A stretch of 64,000 bases of DNA from JBIOXB01 sp050732395 (GCA_050732395.1 JBOHQX010000048.1:15336-79335); one strand, 5' to 3'; counted from the stretch's first letter, positions 1 to 8,768 are shown. Translations and numbers: made by a program. The notes: a model not told the origin generated them from the sequence alone.

Positions 1-1
1 A

Positions 2-709
2 ATCTCAGTCATCAATGTCGGCACGCGGCGCGATATTGCTCTCTTTCGCGTGAAAGGATACATTGATACCCAAACCTGTACCGAGATGCTGACCAAGATC
101 ACGTCGGTTTTGCAAAAAGGCACATTCCATTTGATCGTAGACATGAGCCAGGTCAATTACGTCAGCTCTGCAGGTTGGGGGGTGTTCGTAGGGGAAATTA
201 AAGGCATTCGCGAAAATGGCGGCGATCTCAAAATCGTCGAAATGACACCGGAAGTCTACGACGTCTTTGAAATGCTGGAATTTAATCGTATTCTTGAATA
301 CTACGACTCCTTGGAGGAAGCAATCGATGACTTTGATCTCTCCATCGGCCTCGATTTGACGAAGAGCCTGGCGCAATCGTACAGCCCGGCGGAACTGACC
401 ACTGGCGAGGTGGCCGTGCTCGACCTGCCGAAATCCGCCGCTCGGGTTCGTGAAGTAGATGGCAGCCGAAACAAATCCCGCCCCAGCTTCAATAAGTCAA
501 AAATCGATGAACGTGCGTTGCCGGTTTCTGAGAAAATAAAGTTGATCATTATTGATAATCCTTCTCTAGGTCTGTTCAAGATTCGCCAGGCGCTGAATAG
601 CGAGCGCTTTGGCTTTGTCCATGTCAACTGGTGGCAACTGTATCAAATGTTGCGTAAAATCAATTTAGATACCCGCGAGAAGCGCTTCCGCTTTTATCGT
701 TCCCGGTAA
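2..709 (+). CDS. STAS-domain regulator with C-terminal helix-turn-helix-like extension (5' end outside window)
   Basis: The reading frame is open to the left edge and codes a normal STAS first strand (ISVINVGTRRDIALFRVKG) before the first internal GTG at 50, so the true start lies upstream. Residues ~1-105 form an anti-sigma-factor-antagonist (STAS) fold with the central motif VDMSQVNYVSSAGWG. In SpoIIAA-type proteins this loop reads D-S-S-G and its second Ser is phosphorylated; here the loop reads S-S-A-G, a common variant, so control by that phosphosite is doubtful. After a linker, residues ~170-235 (from SEKIKLIIIDNPSLG) are basic and resemble a transposase-type helix-turn-helix, ending in a strongly basic tail. 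STAS proteins act by partner switching in the cytoplasm. Its place just before the export genes suggests, but does not prove, a regulatory role for the locus. The STAS call is firm; the HTH call is tentative. Confidence 0.8.
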   Translation: MSVINVGTRRDIALFRVKGYIDTQTCTEMLTKITSVLQKGTFHLIVDMSQVNYVSSAGWGVFVGEIKGIRENGGDLKIVEMTPEVYDVFEMLEFNRILEYYDSLEEAIDDFDLSIGLDLTKSLAQSYSPAELTTGEVAVLDLPKSAARVREVDGSRNKSRPSFNKSKIDERALPVSEKIKLIIIDNPSLGLFKIRQALNSERFGFVHVNWWQLYQMLRKINLDTREKRFRFYRSR

Positions 710-1051
710 TGCTCATATTGGGAAACACCACCTAGGCCAGCCCACCGCCATCGAGCTGGTAGACAGCTTGAACCCTTCTCTTAAGTTCATCTAGAGCGCT
801 CTTACCTGATCAAAAAACCGCCATTACGGTGGACGTTTCTTGTTCACCGCCCGTGGTATGGTGTTTGCTGAACAATGGCGTGATCAATTTTGCAGGAGCG
901 ACTCTACTCAAATCAGCAATGCCGCTGGTAAAGTTCATCTGTTTTGACGTTCAGTCTAAATTTATTTTTTTGAAAAACTTTGTAGGGGCGTCGCAGATTG
1001 TGTCACTCCGCTCAAGGGAATGAACAGTTTTATATGGTAAGGAGCTCAAAG
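710..1051 (+). other. Intergenic leader region ahead of the export genes
   Basis: There are 342 bases without a convincing gene. A 64-codon GTG frame at 829-1023 has no ribosome-binding site and no recognisable protein character. The region holds one sigma-54-like element (854-869, listed separately), an AT-rich run around 957-985, and the AAGGAG-like ribosome-binding site of the next gene near 1038-1043. It probably carries the promoter for the wza/wzc genes. Confidence 0.5.
854..869 (+). promoter_or_regulatory. Possible sigma-54 (-24/-12) promoter element
   Basis: TGGTATGGTGTTTGCT has GG and GC separated by exactly 10 bases, and TTTGCT fits the -12 part of the sigma-54 consensus TGGCAC-N5-TTGCW. 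The C after TGG is missing. It lies ~180 bases before the Wza-type gene, which implies a long leader. The match is imperfect, so this is weak evidence on its own. Confidence 0.3.
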
Positions 1052-1738
1052 ATGATGTTTCGCAAGCTGCACACTCGCCCGTGCAAAGGAATAGTATACA
1101 CCCTGTGCTTTTTGTTAGTCCATGCGGCGATCATGCCGGCGTTCAGCCAAACTGCATCACAATCCAATCGCTTACGCGCCGGCGACGGGGTTCGCATTAT
1201 GATATGGAAGGATTTGGACAATCAAGCGCGGGTGGAAGACTTGGGCGTTGCCGGCGATCAGCTCATCGATGCCTCGGGTAACATCATGGTGCCGAGCCTG
1301 GGTGAAGTCAGAGCCGCGGGGCTGACGCCGCAAACGCTGGCGGAGGTGCTGCAACAGCAATTGGAGATTAAGAAAATCCGTATTGTCTGCGCACCGTTGA
1401 TCCGCGTGACGGTGTTTGGCGCGGTACAGCGCCCCGGTTCATATTTGGTACAACCCAAGGAATCCTTGTGGGAATTGATCACCAAAGCCGGCAGTCCTTC
1501 GAACGATGCCGATGTACGTAAAATCCAGGTCATTCGCGGCGGACGCATGGTGAGTCAAAATCTTCTCGAAGCATTCGAAAAAGCCCATTCGTTGGAACAG
1601 ATGGGCGTGCAATCCGGCGACCAGGTGGTGGTACCGGGCCATGGTGGTTTCAGTGCAGATGATTTTTTTCGTTATGCCACGTTCGCGATGTCGTTGGGCA
1701 TTTTTGTGCTTGCGCTCACTGATCCCAATCGCAATTGA
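1052..1738 (+). CDS. Polysaccharide export outer-membrane protein (Wza/SLBB type)
   Basis: The 228-residue protein has an N-terminal signal peptide (basic start MMFRKLHTRPCKG, hydrophobic core, cleavage near AFSQ). The poly_export domain begins at LRAGDGVRIMIWKD. An SLBB-type segment follows, with VTVFGAVQRPGSYLV and an ELITKAGS helix. A hydrophobic C-terminal segment (ATFAMSLGIFVLAL) could be the outer-membrane helix. It is shorter than E. coli Wza (379 residues) and has a single SLBB domain. ATG 1052 was chosen because the AAGGAG-like site at 1038-1043 is well spaced; ATG 1034 or 1055 are alternatives. It should form the exit channel that works with the Wzc-type protein encoded next. Confidence 0.9.
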   Translation: MMFRKLHTRPCKGIVYTLCFLLVHAAIMPAFSQTASQSNRLRAGDGVRIMIWKDLDNQARVEDLGVAGDQLIDASGNIMVPSLGEVRAAGLTPQTLAEVLQQQLEIKKIRIVCAPLIRVTVFGAVQRPGSYLVQPKESLWELITKAGSPSNDADVRKIQVIRGGRMVSQNLLEAFEKAHSLEQMGVQSGDQVVVPGHGGFSADDFFRYATFAMSLGIFVLALTDPNRN

Positions 1739-1805
1739 TCTGAACGAATTGCAGTGATTGCCAAGGCTCGAGAACAGAGCTCATAAGCAGCAGGGTCGAA
1801 GCGGA

Positions 1806-4127
1806 ATGAATATGGAACTCTATGAGCTGGAAGAAAATGGCGCAGCGGATGGCCAAAAGCTGAATTTGAGTCGTTATGTTTCCGCGCTGAAGCGCCGGTG
1901 GTGGCTGGCAGCGGCAATCGCCTGCACGATCACCATCCCGTGGGTGCTTTACGTCAAACAGGAATTGCCGATTTATGAAGCCACGACTTCCATCCGGTTT
2001 CGCGACTTTGCCGGCAATTCCGAAACTTTGATGGAAGACATTTACGAACAGATCACCAGCCGCAGCTTCATTGAACAAGTGGTTTCGAATCTGGGTTTGG
2101 TTGTCAGCCTGGAGCAGGATGAGAGGCGCGAGCAGTTTCTGACGCGCCGCCAGGTATTTGCGAAATTCACCAGCACGCATTTTCCCGAGCCTGGCAGATA
2201 TATTATGCGGCTGCCGGGTAACGGTAAAGTCTCGGTTTTTACCGTGGATGGAGACGACCGGGAAATCAACCTGCGTACGGTAGAAGTTGCACGCGCGACC
2301 TCGGACACCATCGCCATTCGCGGCTTCTCCTTCCAACTGGCCGATCACAAGAATTTGCCGGCGGAGGTGGCGTTCGAGATCATGCCGTTTCGCGCAGCAG
2401 TGAAATCTCTGCAGGATCGTGTCGGCGTGGATTTGAATAGCGCTTGGACGCTGATGTTCGTTACGTTGCGCGACAACGATCCCTATCTCGTCACGCAAAC
2501 CGTCAATAGCCTCGCGAGTATTTTCATCAGCAAAAGTAAAGCGGTAGGAAAGGAGAGCCAGGGCAACCAGCTCGAGACCTACCAAGCCCAGGCGGAGCGC
2601 GCCAAGCACGACTACGATGAAATCGACGCGCGCTATACCGACGCCCTGAAGCGCGTCGGCCTGGGCGGACAAAGCGGATTCCAAATGACGTTTGAACAGC
2701 GCCGCACGGCCGCCGGCGAGCTGCAAACATTGACGGAGCAGCAAGAGCACTTGGAAACTTTGCTGGCCAAAATCTCCAGTGGCGAGGCGAAGTCGCATGA
2801 TGAGAACCGCCTGATTTACGGTGCGATTGCCTCGAGCAAAGTGTTCGACAACAATCCGACCATGGGGATCACCCGCCAGCGGCTGGACCTGATGGAAGCG
2901 GACTATAACAAACAGATCGAGGTGAAGAACGAAACGCACCCCGATGTCGTCAAGCTGCTGGGAGAGATCGACCTGCTGTACGTGCAAATCGCGGAAATTG
3001 CACGTGGCAAGCTGACGGCGTTGCGGCGGGAAGTGGTACGCAAGCAATCCGAAGTCAATCAGCTCGTCGCCAAGATCAGCGAGCTGCCGACGCAATCCTC
3101 GACGCTGGAAGAATTGGGCAAGGAGCGAGAACGGAAATTTCAATTATATATGCAACTCCAGGCCGAGACCCAAAAGCTGGAAATCAGCAGCGCGGCCGAC
3201 AAGGGTTCGATCGAAGTATTGGACCCGGCCATCGAACCGCAATTTCCCATCAATCGCAACAAAGCGGCGAAGGCTGCGGGCGGCGCGGCGGTTGGATTCC
3301 TGCTCGGCCTGGGCGTGGTACTCGCGATGGAGGCCATGGATCGCACCATCAAAACCGTCGACGATGCGAAAAGTAGCATGAAGCTCAACGTGCTGGGTGC
3401 GATTCCGCAAATCAGCTTCGGCGATTACTTCGATTTTCAAGACCATGAAAAAGCCAAGTTGGTCGACCAGCAACTGGTCACGCACGATTTTGCGCCCACG
3501 CCCATCGGCGAAGCCTACCGCTCGCTGCGCACGAATATTCTGTTCTCAAAATCCGCCGGCCGGATCCAAACGTTTGTGATCACCTCAACGGCGCCGGCTG
3601 ACGGCAAGTCTTTCACTGCCGCGAACCTCAGCATTTGCATGGCGCAGCAGAAAAGCAACACGCTGCTGATCGACACCGATATGCGGCGTGGGGTACTGCA
3701 CAACACCTTTGGTGTGCCGAAAGAGCCGGGCTTCAGCAACTACTTGATGGGGTCCATTTTGACCGCAGAAACCCTGCACGAAACGCACATTCCCAATCTC
3801 TCCGTGATCAGTTGCGGCTCTTTGATACCGAATCCTTCCGAGCTGCTGGGTTCGGTGCAATTGCGCCGGTTTCTCGATGAGATGCGCCGCCGTTTCGATT
3901 TGATCATTTTTGACACGCCGCCATTGAATGCCGCCACCGATGCGGTGGTGTTGGGCACGCAAGTTGACGGCGTCGTCATCGTCGTGCGTTCCGGCAAGAC
4001 CAATAAGGAAGTGGCGCGGCAAAAGATGGAATTGTTCAAGAACGTGCATGCAAAAATTATCGGCGTGATTTTGAACGGCACGACGGTCGACCTTGCACAT
4101 GAAGGATATAGCTATTATCACTATTGA
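1806..4127 (+). CDS. Polysaccharide co-polymerase with bacterial tyrosine kinase (Wzc type)
   Basis: The 773-residue protein has a Wzz/GumC-type periplasmic part between two membrane segments (residues ~31-51 and ~491-508), with long coiled-coil helices at ~240-460. A cytoplasmic BY-kinase domain follows: Walker A STAPADGKSF (~594-602), Walker A' TLLIDTDMRRG (~620-630) and Walker B DLIIFDTPP (~697-705). The C-terminus ends in a Tyr cluster (EGYSYYHY), the usual autophosphorylation site. Such proteins control chain length and drive export through Wza by cycles of phosphorylation. ATG 1806 is preferred to the upstream TTG 1758, because the extra 16 residues are not conserved-looking. It directly follows the Wza-type gene, as in most Wzx/Wzy loci. 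Confidence 0.93.
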   Translation: MNMELYELEENGAADGQKLNLSRYVSALKRRWWLAAAIACTITIPWVLYVKQELPIYEATTSIRFRDFAGNSETLMEDIYEQITSRSFIEQVVSNLGLVVSLEQDERREQFLTRRQVFAKFTSTHFPEPGRYIMRLPGNGKVSVFTVDGDDREINLRTVEVARATSDTIAIRGFSFQLADHKNLPAEVAFEIMPFRAAVKSLQDRVGVDLNSAWTLMFVTLRDNDPYLVTQTVNSLASIFISKSKAVGKESQGNQLETYQAQAERAKHDYDEIDARYTDALKRVGLGGQSGFQMTFEQRRTAAGELQTLTEQQEHLETLLAKISSGEAKSHDENRLIYGAIASSKVFDNNPTMGITRQRLDLMEADYNKQIEVKNETHPDVVKLLGEIDLLYVQIAEIARGKLTALRREVVRKQSEVNQLVAKISELPTQSSTLEELGKERERKFQLYMQLQAETQKLEISSAADKGSIEVLDPAIEPQFPINRNKAAKAAGGAAVGFLLGLGVVLAMEAMDRTIKTVDDAKSSMKLNVLGAIPQISFGDYFDFQDHEKAKLVDQQLVTHDFAPTPIGEAYRSLRTNILFSKSAGRIQTFVITSTAPADGKSFTAANLSICMAQQKSNTLLIDTDMRRGVLHNTFGVPKEPGFSNYLMGSILTAETLHETHIPNLSVISCGSLIPNPSELLGSVQLRRFLDEMRRRFDLIIFDTPPLNAATDAVVLGTQVDGVVIVVRSGKTNKEVARQKMELFKNVHAKIIGVILNGTTVDLAHEGYSYYHY

Positions 4128-4432
4128 ACGGTAGTTTTGACGAATTTACACGTTACACGTTACACTTTACACGTGTAAAGTCTACAACGGATTTTCAGAC
4201 AAGCTGAAATCCGTAGCCCTGCGGGCGGCTCCAACGGATAGATTAAGTCCAACGGATCGAACACTCAATCTTTCCATCCGTTGGTCTTAATCTATCCGTT
4301 GGAAAAAAAGTTAGAATTTTATTCTATGTTTGATTCTTTAAACGCGTAACGTGTAACGCGCGAAATTCTTTTCACAGATGTTTGAGGGTTGATCATCATT
4401 GAATGATTGGCTAGAAGGGTAGGTCTCATCTC
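4128..4432 (+). repeat. Intergenic region made of nested hairpin repeats
   Basis: This 305-base gap has no gene but dense inverted repeats. GTTACAC-type units at 4151-4170 face GTAACGTGTAACG-type units near 4343-4361. Between them lie a 16-base palindrome CTTTACACGTGTAAAG (4165-4180), a hairpin at 4187-4213 (ACGGATTTTCAG facing CTGAAATCCGT), and a 27-base inverted repeat (4231-4257 with 4276-4302, one mismatch, 18-base loop) built on CCAACGGAT. A T-poor A-run follows the last arm, so it is not a classical terminator on the + strand. Confidence 0.75.
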
Positions 4433-5392
4433 ATGAAATGTCTCATTACGGGCGGCGCGGGCTTCATCGGCTCGCATCTCAGTGAGCGACTATTGGCGCA
4501 CGGATATGAAATCACCGGCTTGGATAGTTTTAACGATTACTACGATCCTCGCCTGAAACGCGCGAACGTCGAGCCGTTACTCGGCAAGCCGGGTTATACG
4601 CTTGCCGAAATGGATATCCTCGATTTCGCTGGGTTGCAAAATCTGTTTGAACGGCAAAAGTTCGATGCGCTCGTGCACCTCGCCGCGCGCGCAGGCGTGC
4701 GGCCTTCCATTGCGCAACCACATCTGTATGAAAAAGTCAACATGGAAGGCACGCTCAATTTGCTGGAGCTCACCCGTCGCCACGGCATTGGGAAATTCAT
4801 TTTTGCTTCATCTTCATCGGTTTACGGGGAAAATCCAAAAGTACCCTTTTCCGAGGACGACCGCGTCGACTTTCCCATCAGCCCGTATGCCGCCACCAAA
4901 AAGGCGGGCGAGGAGCTTTGCTTCACTTTTCATCACTTGTATGGCTTGAAAATCACGTGTTTGCGTTTCTTCACCGTGTACGGCCCGCGGCAGCGGCCGG
5001 ACATGGCCATTGACAAATTCACGAAACTCATCGACGCCGGCGAGAAAGTGCCGATGTATGGCGACGGCACGAGCCGGCGTGACTACACTTACATTACGGA
5101 CATCATTGACGGCATCGAAAAATCCATCAACGCCTGTTCCTCCTATCACATCTACAATTTGGGTGAGTCACGGACGATTGAATTGCGCGAGCTCATCCAT
5201 CTCATTCAGGAGAGCCTGGGCAAAAAAGCGATTATCGAGCAACTGCCCGCGCAGCCCGGGGACGTTCCGATCACCTATGCCGACATTTCCAAGGCGCGCC
5301 GTGAAATCGGCTACCAGCCACAGGTCAATATCAGCACGGGCATTCAGCGTTTTGTGGAATGGTACAGCCAGCATCGTGCCGGAAGGCGTTGA
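4433..5392 (+). CDS. UDP-glucuronate 4-epimerase (extended SDR)
   Basis: The 319-residue extended short-chain dehydrogenase has GGAGFIGSHL (Rossmann glycine motif, residues 7-16), SSSSVYG for the catalytic Ser/Thr, and YAATK as the YxxxK pair. FNDYYDPRLKR after the second strand is typical of UDP-glucuronate/UDP-galacturonate epimerases. So is the ARAGVRPSI segment. It would interconvert UDP-GlcA and UDP-GalA in the cytoplasm. The UDP-glucose dehydrogenase two genes later (7190-8503) supplies its substrate. No strong ribosome-binding site is visible; ATG 4433 is fixed by the Rossmann start. A related 4-epimerase specificity, such as UDP-GlcNAcA, cannot be excluded. Confidence 0.88.
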   Translation: MKCLITGGAGFIGSHLSERLLAHGYEITGLDSFNDYYDPRLKRANVEPLLGKPGYTLAEMDILDFAGLQNLFERQKFDALVHLAARAGVRPSIAQPHLYEKVNMEGTLNLLELTRRHGIGKFIFASSSSVYGENPKVPFSEDDRVDFPISPYAATKKAGEELCFTFHHLYGLKITCLRFFTVYGPRQRPDMAIDKFTKLIDAGEKVPMYGDGTSRRDYTYITDIIDGIEKSINACSSYHIYNLGESRTIELRELIHLIQESLGKKAIIEQLPAQPGDVPITYADISKARREIGYQPQVNISTGIQRFVEWYSQHRAGRR

Positions 5393-5483
5393 CTCTCGCT
5401 CTCTCACATCCAGCGCAGCACGCGCTTGCGCGATCGACGGCACAGGCGCCGCCGCCTGGGAGATCGGGAAGGTGAGGTGAGAC

Positions 5484-6941
5484 ATGGTTCGAGAGAAACA
5501 AGCTTTTCTGCGGAATGCAGTGATTCTATCGGATGCGCTGATTATAGGGGTCGCGTTCGCCGTTTCCTATTTCATCAGCTTTTATTTGCGCGAAGCTTAT
5601 GGCCTCAGTGAGATGGCCTACGCCAATTCGCCGGATTGGGAAGGCTTGTCGTATTTCACGGAGCAGAATAGTGCGCTCGTCGGTTTTTATCTGATAGGCT
5701 GGCTGTCGACCCTGGGGTTCGTCGGCGCATACAAAGATTTGCGTACGCACACGTTTTTCAAGAGCATTCTGCAGATCTTCGCCGCCGGTCTGGTGGCGTT
5801 GTTGATGGTGAGCACGCCGATTTTCTTGCTGAAAATGGTGCTCACCAGCCGCCTCTTCATTGCGACGCTGTGGCTGGTCACCGCCGTACTCTTGTCGGTG
5901 GCCCGCCTCGGCATGAATCAATTACTTGATTATGTCCATACGCGAGGTTATAATCATGTCAACTTGCTCATTGTGGGCACGGGCAAGCGTGCGCGGGATT
6001 TCATTCGCACGGTCAAATCACACGCGAATTGGGGCCTGACCATCGTCGGCTTGATCGACGACGATCACGGCATGTTTGGCAAGGAAATCGAAGGGCATCG
6101 CGTGCTGGGCCGCATTCAGGATATTCCGTTCATCATTCATCGCAAAGTCATCGATCGCGTCATCTTCGTGGTGCCTCGCCTGTGGCTCAACCGCATCGAT
6201 GACGCCGTTCTCGCCTGCGAGCGCGAAGGCATTCCTACCAGCATCTCGATGGATTTGTACAACCTCCGCATTGCGCGCGTACGGCAGACCGATTTCAGCG
6301 GCTTTCCGCTGCTGGAATTCGAAACGTTCAACGCGCGTACCTGGCAGTTGTTTGCCAAACGCGCGATCGACGTGGTGCTGGCCCTGGCTCTGCTGCTGGT
6401 GCTCTCGCCGCTGTTCTTTGTGATTTCTATGGCGATCAAGCTCTCCTCGCGCGGGTCGGTGTTCTTCAAGCAAAAACGTTGCGGCTTGAACGGCAGAACG
6501 TTTTGCATCTACAAATTTCGCTCGATGGAAGAGAATGCCGAAATGAAGCGCCGCGAGCTTGAGAAGATGAATGAAATGGACGGCCCGGTCTTCAAAATCA
6601 AGCGAGATCCGCGGATCACCACCATCGGCCGCGTATTGCGCAAAACTTCTTTGGATGAGCTGCCGCAATTGTTCAATGTATTGATGGGCGACATGAGCAT
6701 CGTTGGCCCGCGCCCGCCGCTCGCCGTCGAAGTGGAGCTGTACAAGCTCTGGCAGCGCCGCCGCCTTTCGCTTAAACCGGGCCTGACCTGCATCTGGCAG
6801 GTCAGCGGCCGCAACAAAATCGGCTTCGAGAAGTGGATGGAAATGGATATGGAGTATATCGACAATTGGTCGCTGTGGCTGGATTTCAAGATCATGGCGA
6901 AGACCGTTTTTGTAGTAATATTCGGCTATGGAGCGAGTTGA
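5484..6941 (+). CDS. Polyprenyl-phosphate sugar-1-phosphate transferase (initiating transferase)
   Basis: The 485-residue protein has the WbaP/WcaJ (polyisoprenyl-phosphate hexose-1-phosphate transferase) layout. About four N-terminal membrane helices are followed by a nucleotide-binding-like region (LLIVGTGKRARDFI) and a further hydrophobic segment (VVLALALLLVLSPLFFV). The C-terminal bacterial sugar transferase domain shows YKFRSM, TSLDELPQL, VGPRPP and KPGLTCIWQVSGR. It should transfer the first sugar phosphate of the repeat unit to undecaprenyl phosphate at the inner membrane and so start assembly. GGTGAG-type bases just before ATG 5484 serve as ribosome-binding site. The sugar is unknown. 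Confidence 0.93.
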   Translation: MVREKQAFLRNAVILSDALIIGVAFAVSYFISFYLREAYGLSEMAYANSPDWEGLSYFTEQNSALVGFYLIGWLSTLGFVGAYKDLRTHTFFKSILQIFAAGLVALLMVSTPIFLLKMVLTSRLFIATLWLVTAVLLSVARLGMNQLLDYVHTRGYNHVNLLIVGTGKRARDFIRTVKSHANWGLTIVGLIDDDHGMFGKEIEGHRVLGRIQDIPFIIHRKVIDRVIFVVPRLWLNRIDDAVLACEREGIPTSISMDLYNLRIARVRQTDFSGFPLLEFETFNARTWQLFAKRAIDVVLALALLLVLSPLFFVISMAIKLSSRGSVFFKQKRCGLNGRTFCIYKFRSMEENAEMKRRELEKMNEMDGPVFKIKRDPRITTIGRVLRKTSLDELPQLFNVLMGDMSIVGPRPPLAVEVELYKLWQRRRLSLKPGLTCIWQVSGRNKIGFEKWMEMDMEYIDNWSLWLDFKIMAKTVFVVIFGYGAS

Positions 6942-7189
6942 TTTGCGAGGAGCGGGGTTTGGAGATCGAGGATAGAAGATCGAAGATCGAGGATAGATGA
7001 TCGATGTGAGTCGCTTCTATCTTCTATCCTCGATCTTCGAGCTTGGCTCATCGGTTGTTCGGTAAAAGAAATCTATTCAAAATGTTCAACCCAGGCTGTT
7101 GGGTTTGTCCCCCAGCGCGAAAAACAGGCGAGACTTGATTGGCGATCGCCTCAAAATTTGTCCACAAAAAACACTCCGGAGGAATACCT
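6942..7189 (+). repeat. Intergenic inverted repeat of GATCGAGGATAGA units
   Basis: Directly repeated GATCGAGGATAGA units at 6964-7003 face an inverted copy at about 7021-7042. The pairing arms read TCGAAGATCGAGGATAGA on the left and its complement on the right. The remainder, 7043-7189, has no gene and ends with the ribosome-binding site CCGGAGGA (7176-7183) of the next gene. Confidence 0.7.
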
Positions 7190-8503
7190 ATGCGAATTTG
7201 TATGGTTGGCACCGGCTACGTCGGCTTGGTGACCGGCACCTGCTTTGCGGAATTCGGCAATGACGTCGTCTGCGTCGATATCGACAGCACCAAAATTGAA
7301 AGACTGAACCGCGGCGAGATTCCCATTTACGAGCCCGGGCTGGATACGATGGTGGCGAAAAACGTCAAAGCGGGCCGCTTGCGATTCACCACCGACATGA
7401 AGCATGCCATGGAGAATTCCTTGGTTATTTTCGTTGCCGTAGGCACCCCGCAGGCGCAGGATGGCTCCGCCGACATGCGCTACGTCGAAAACGTGGCGAA
7501 AGATATTGCGAAATATATGAACGGCTACAAAGTCATCGTCAACAAGAGCACGGTGCCCGTGGGCGCGGGCCGGTGGATTAAAGAGGTGATTCAAAAGCAC
7601 CAAAAGACGCCGATTCATTTTTCCATCGTGTCGAACCCTGAATTCCTGCGTGAAGGCTCAGCCATCGAAGATTTCTTGCGCCCCAATCGCGTGGTCATTG
7701 GCGCCGAAGACAGCGAAGCGATGGCGATCATGAAAGATTTGTATTCGCCGCTGTATTTAATCGAGACCCCGATCGTGATGACGAATCTCGCCAGCGCCGA
7801 ATTGACGAAATATGCCGCGAACGCTTTTCTCGCGGTGAAGATCAGCTTCATCAATGAAATCGCGAACGTCTGCGAGCGCGTGGGTGCAGACGTACACGAA
7901 GTGGCGCGCGGCATGGGTTTGGATAATCGCATCGGCACCAAATTTCTGCATCCCGGCCCGGGCTATGGCGGCTCTTGCTTTCCGAAAGACACGCTGGCGT
8001 TGTTGTCCATCGGCGCCAAACATGACTATCACCTCCGCATCGTGGACGCCGCCGTGAAAGTGAATGAAACGCAACGCCGCGTGATGGTACAGAAAATCAA
8101 AAATGCCATCGGTAACGTCGAGAGCAAGACCATCGCCGTGCTCGGACTCGCCTTCAAGCCGGAAACCGATGACATCCGCGAGGCGCCGGCCATTGATATC
8201 ATTCAAGCTCTGCAAAAAGAAGGCGCGCGTATTCGCGCCTACGACCCGGTGGCAATGCCGCCCGCCCGGCAGGTCTTGCAAAATGTCGAATTCGGCGAGG
8301 AACACAAGGTCGACGAAGAATATAGAATCATGGAAGGCGCCGATGCTCTGGTGTTCGTCACCGAGTGGAATCAATTCCGCAGCCTCGATCTGGCGCGCGT
8401 GCGCAGCTTGTTGAAGACGCCGATCGTCGTCGATCTGCGCAATATCTACGATCCACTCAAAATGAAGGAGAACGGCTTTCAGTATTTCTGCGTTGGCCGC
8501 TGA
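7190..8503 (+). CDS. ugd: UDP-glucose 6-dehydrogenase
   Basis: The 437-residue protein matches the UDP-glucose/GDP-mannose dehydrogenase family over its full length. The N-terminal NAD site reads CMVGTGYVGLVTGTCFAE. The central domain carries GPGYGGSCFPKD with the catalytic Cys. The C-terminal UDP-binding domain has VLGLAFKPETDDIREAP. It oxidises UDP-glucose to UDP-glucuronate with two NAD+, supplying the epimerase at 4433-5392. ATG 7190 has an excellent ribosome-binding site (CCGGAGGA, 7-base spacing), so the longer frame from 7139 is rejected. A UDP-N-acetyl-hexosamine dehydrogenase is less likely but cannot be excluded from motifs alone. Confidence 0.92.
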   Translation: MRICMVGTGYVGLVTGTCFAEFGNDVVCVDIDSTKIERLNRGEIPIYEPGLDTMVAKNVKAGRLRFTTDMKHAMENSLVIFVAVGTPQAQDGSADMRYVENVAKDIAKYMNGYKVIVNKSTVPVGAGRWIKEVIQKHQKTPIHFSIVSNPEFLREGSAIEDFLRPNRVVIGAEDSEAMAIMKDLYSPLYLIETPIVMTNLASAELTKYAANAFLAVKISFINEIANVCERVGADVHEVARGMGLDNRIGTKFLHPGPGYGGSCFPKDTLALLSIGAKHDYHLRIVDAAVKVNETQRRVMVQKIKNAIGNVESKTIAVLGLAFKPETDDIREAPAIDIIQALQKEGARIRAYDPVAMPPARQVLQNVEFGEEHKVDEEYRIMEGADALVFVTEWNQFRSLDLARVRSLLKTPIVVDLRNIYDPLKMKENGFQYFCVGR

Positions 8504-8608
8504 TTTTTTCCAGCGCCCGTGACGCCCCTTGAGCGTCGAAGCGGCTGTGCGCTAGGACAAAGGAACTCAGAATAATCCTGTAGCGCGGTGGGACGGGAAC
8601 TTTTTTCA

Positions 8609-8673
8609 CCAACGGATGAACAGCGACCACCGGATGTCATATTGAATCCGTTGGCCGCTGCTCAGTCCGTTGG
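8609..8673 (+). repeat. CCAACGGAT hairpin, second copy
   Basis: The left arm at 8609-8635 and right arm at 8646-8673 begin and end with CCAACGGA/TCCGTTGG. They share this frame with the hairpin at 4231-4302, but the arms differ by an indel and a few mismatches. The two copies look like members of one repeat family. Confidence 0.6.
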
Positions 8674-8768
8674 ATAGTATTTTGATTTGAAGCTCCCCCG
8701 AAAGGATCTCCCGTTTACAGCGTTTTTTTCATTACCTGTGCATGCTAATATAAAACCCTGTAATTGCT

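Noticed and set aside
829..1023. 64-codon GTG frame before the Wza-type gene
   Set aside because: No ribosome-binding site, no conserved-looking sequence, and it overlaps probable promoter bases.
1716..3143. Long open frame (475 codons) on the - strand opposite the Wzc-type gene
   Set aside because: It is antisense to a clear coding region, has no recognisable motifs, and its amino-acid composition (rich in Gln, His, Arg, Leu) is typical of reverse-frame translation in GC-rich DNA.
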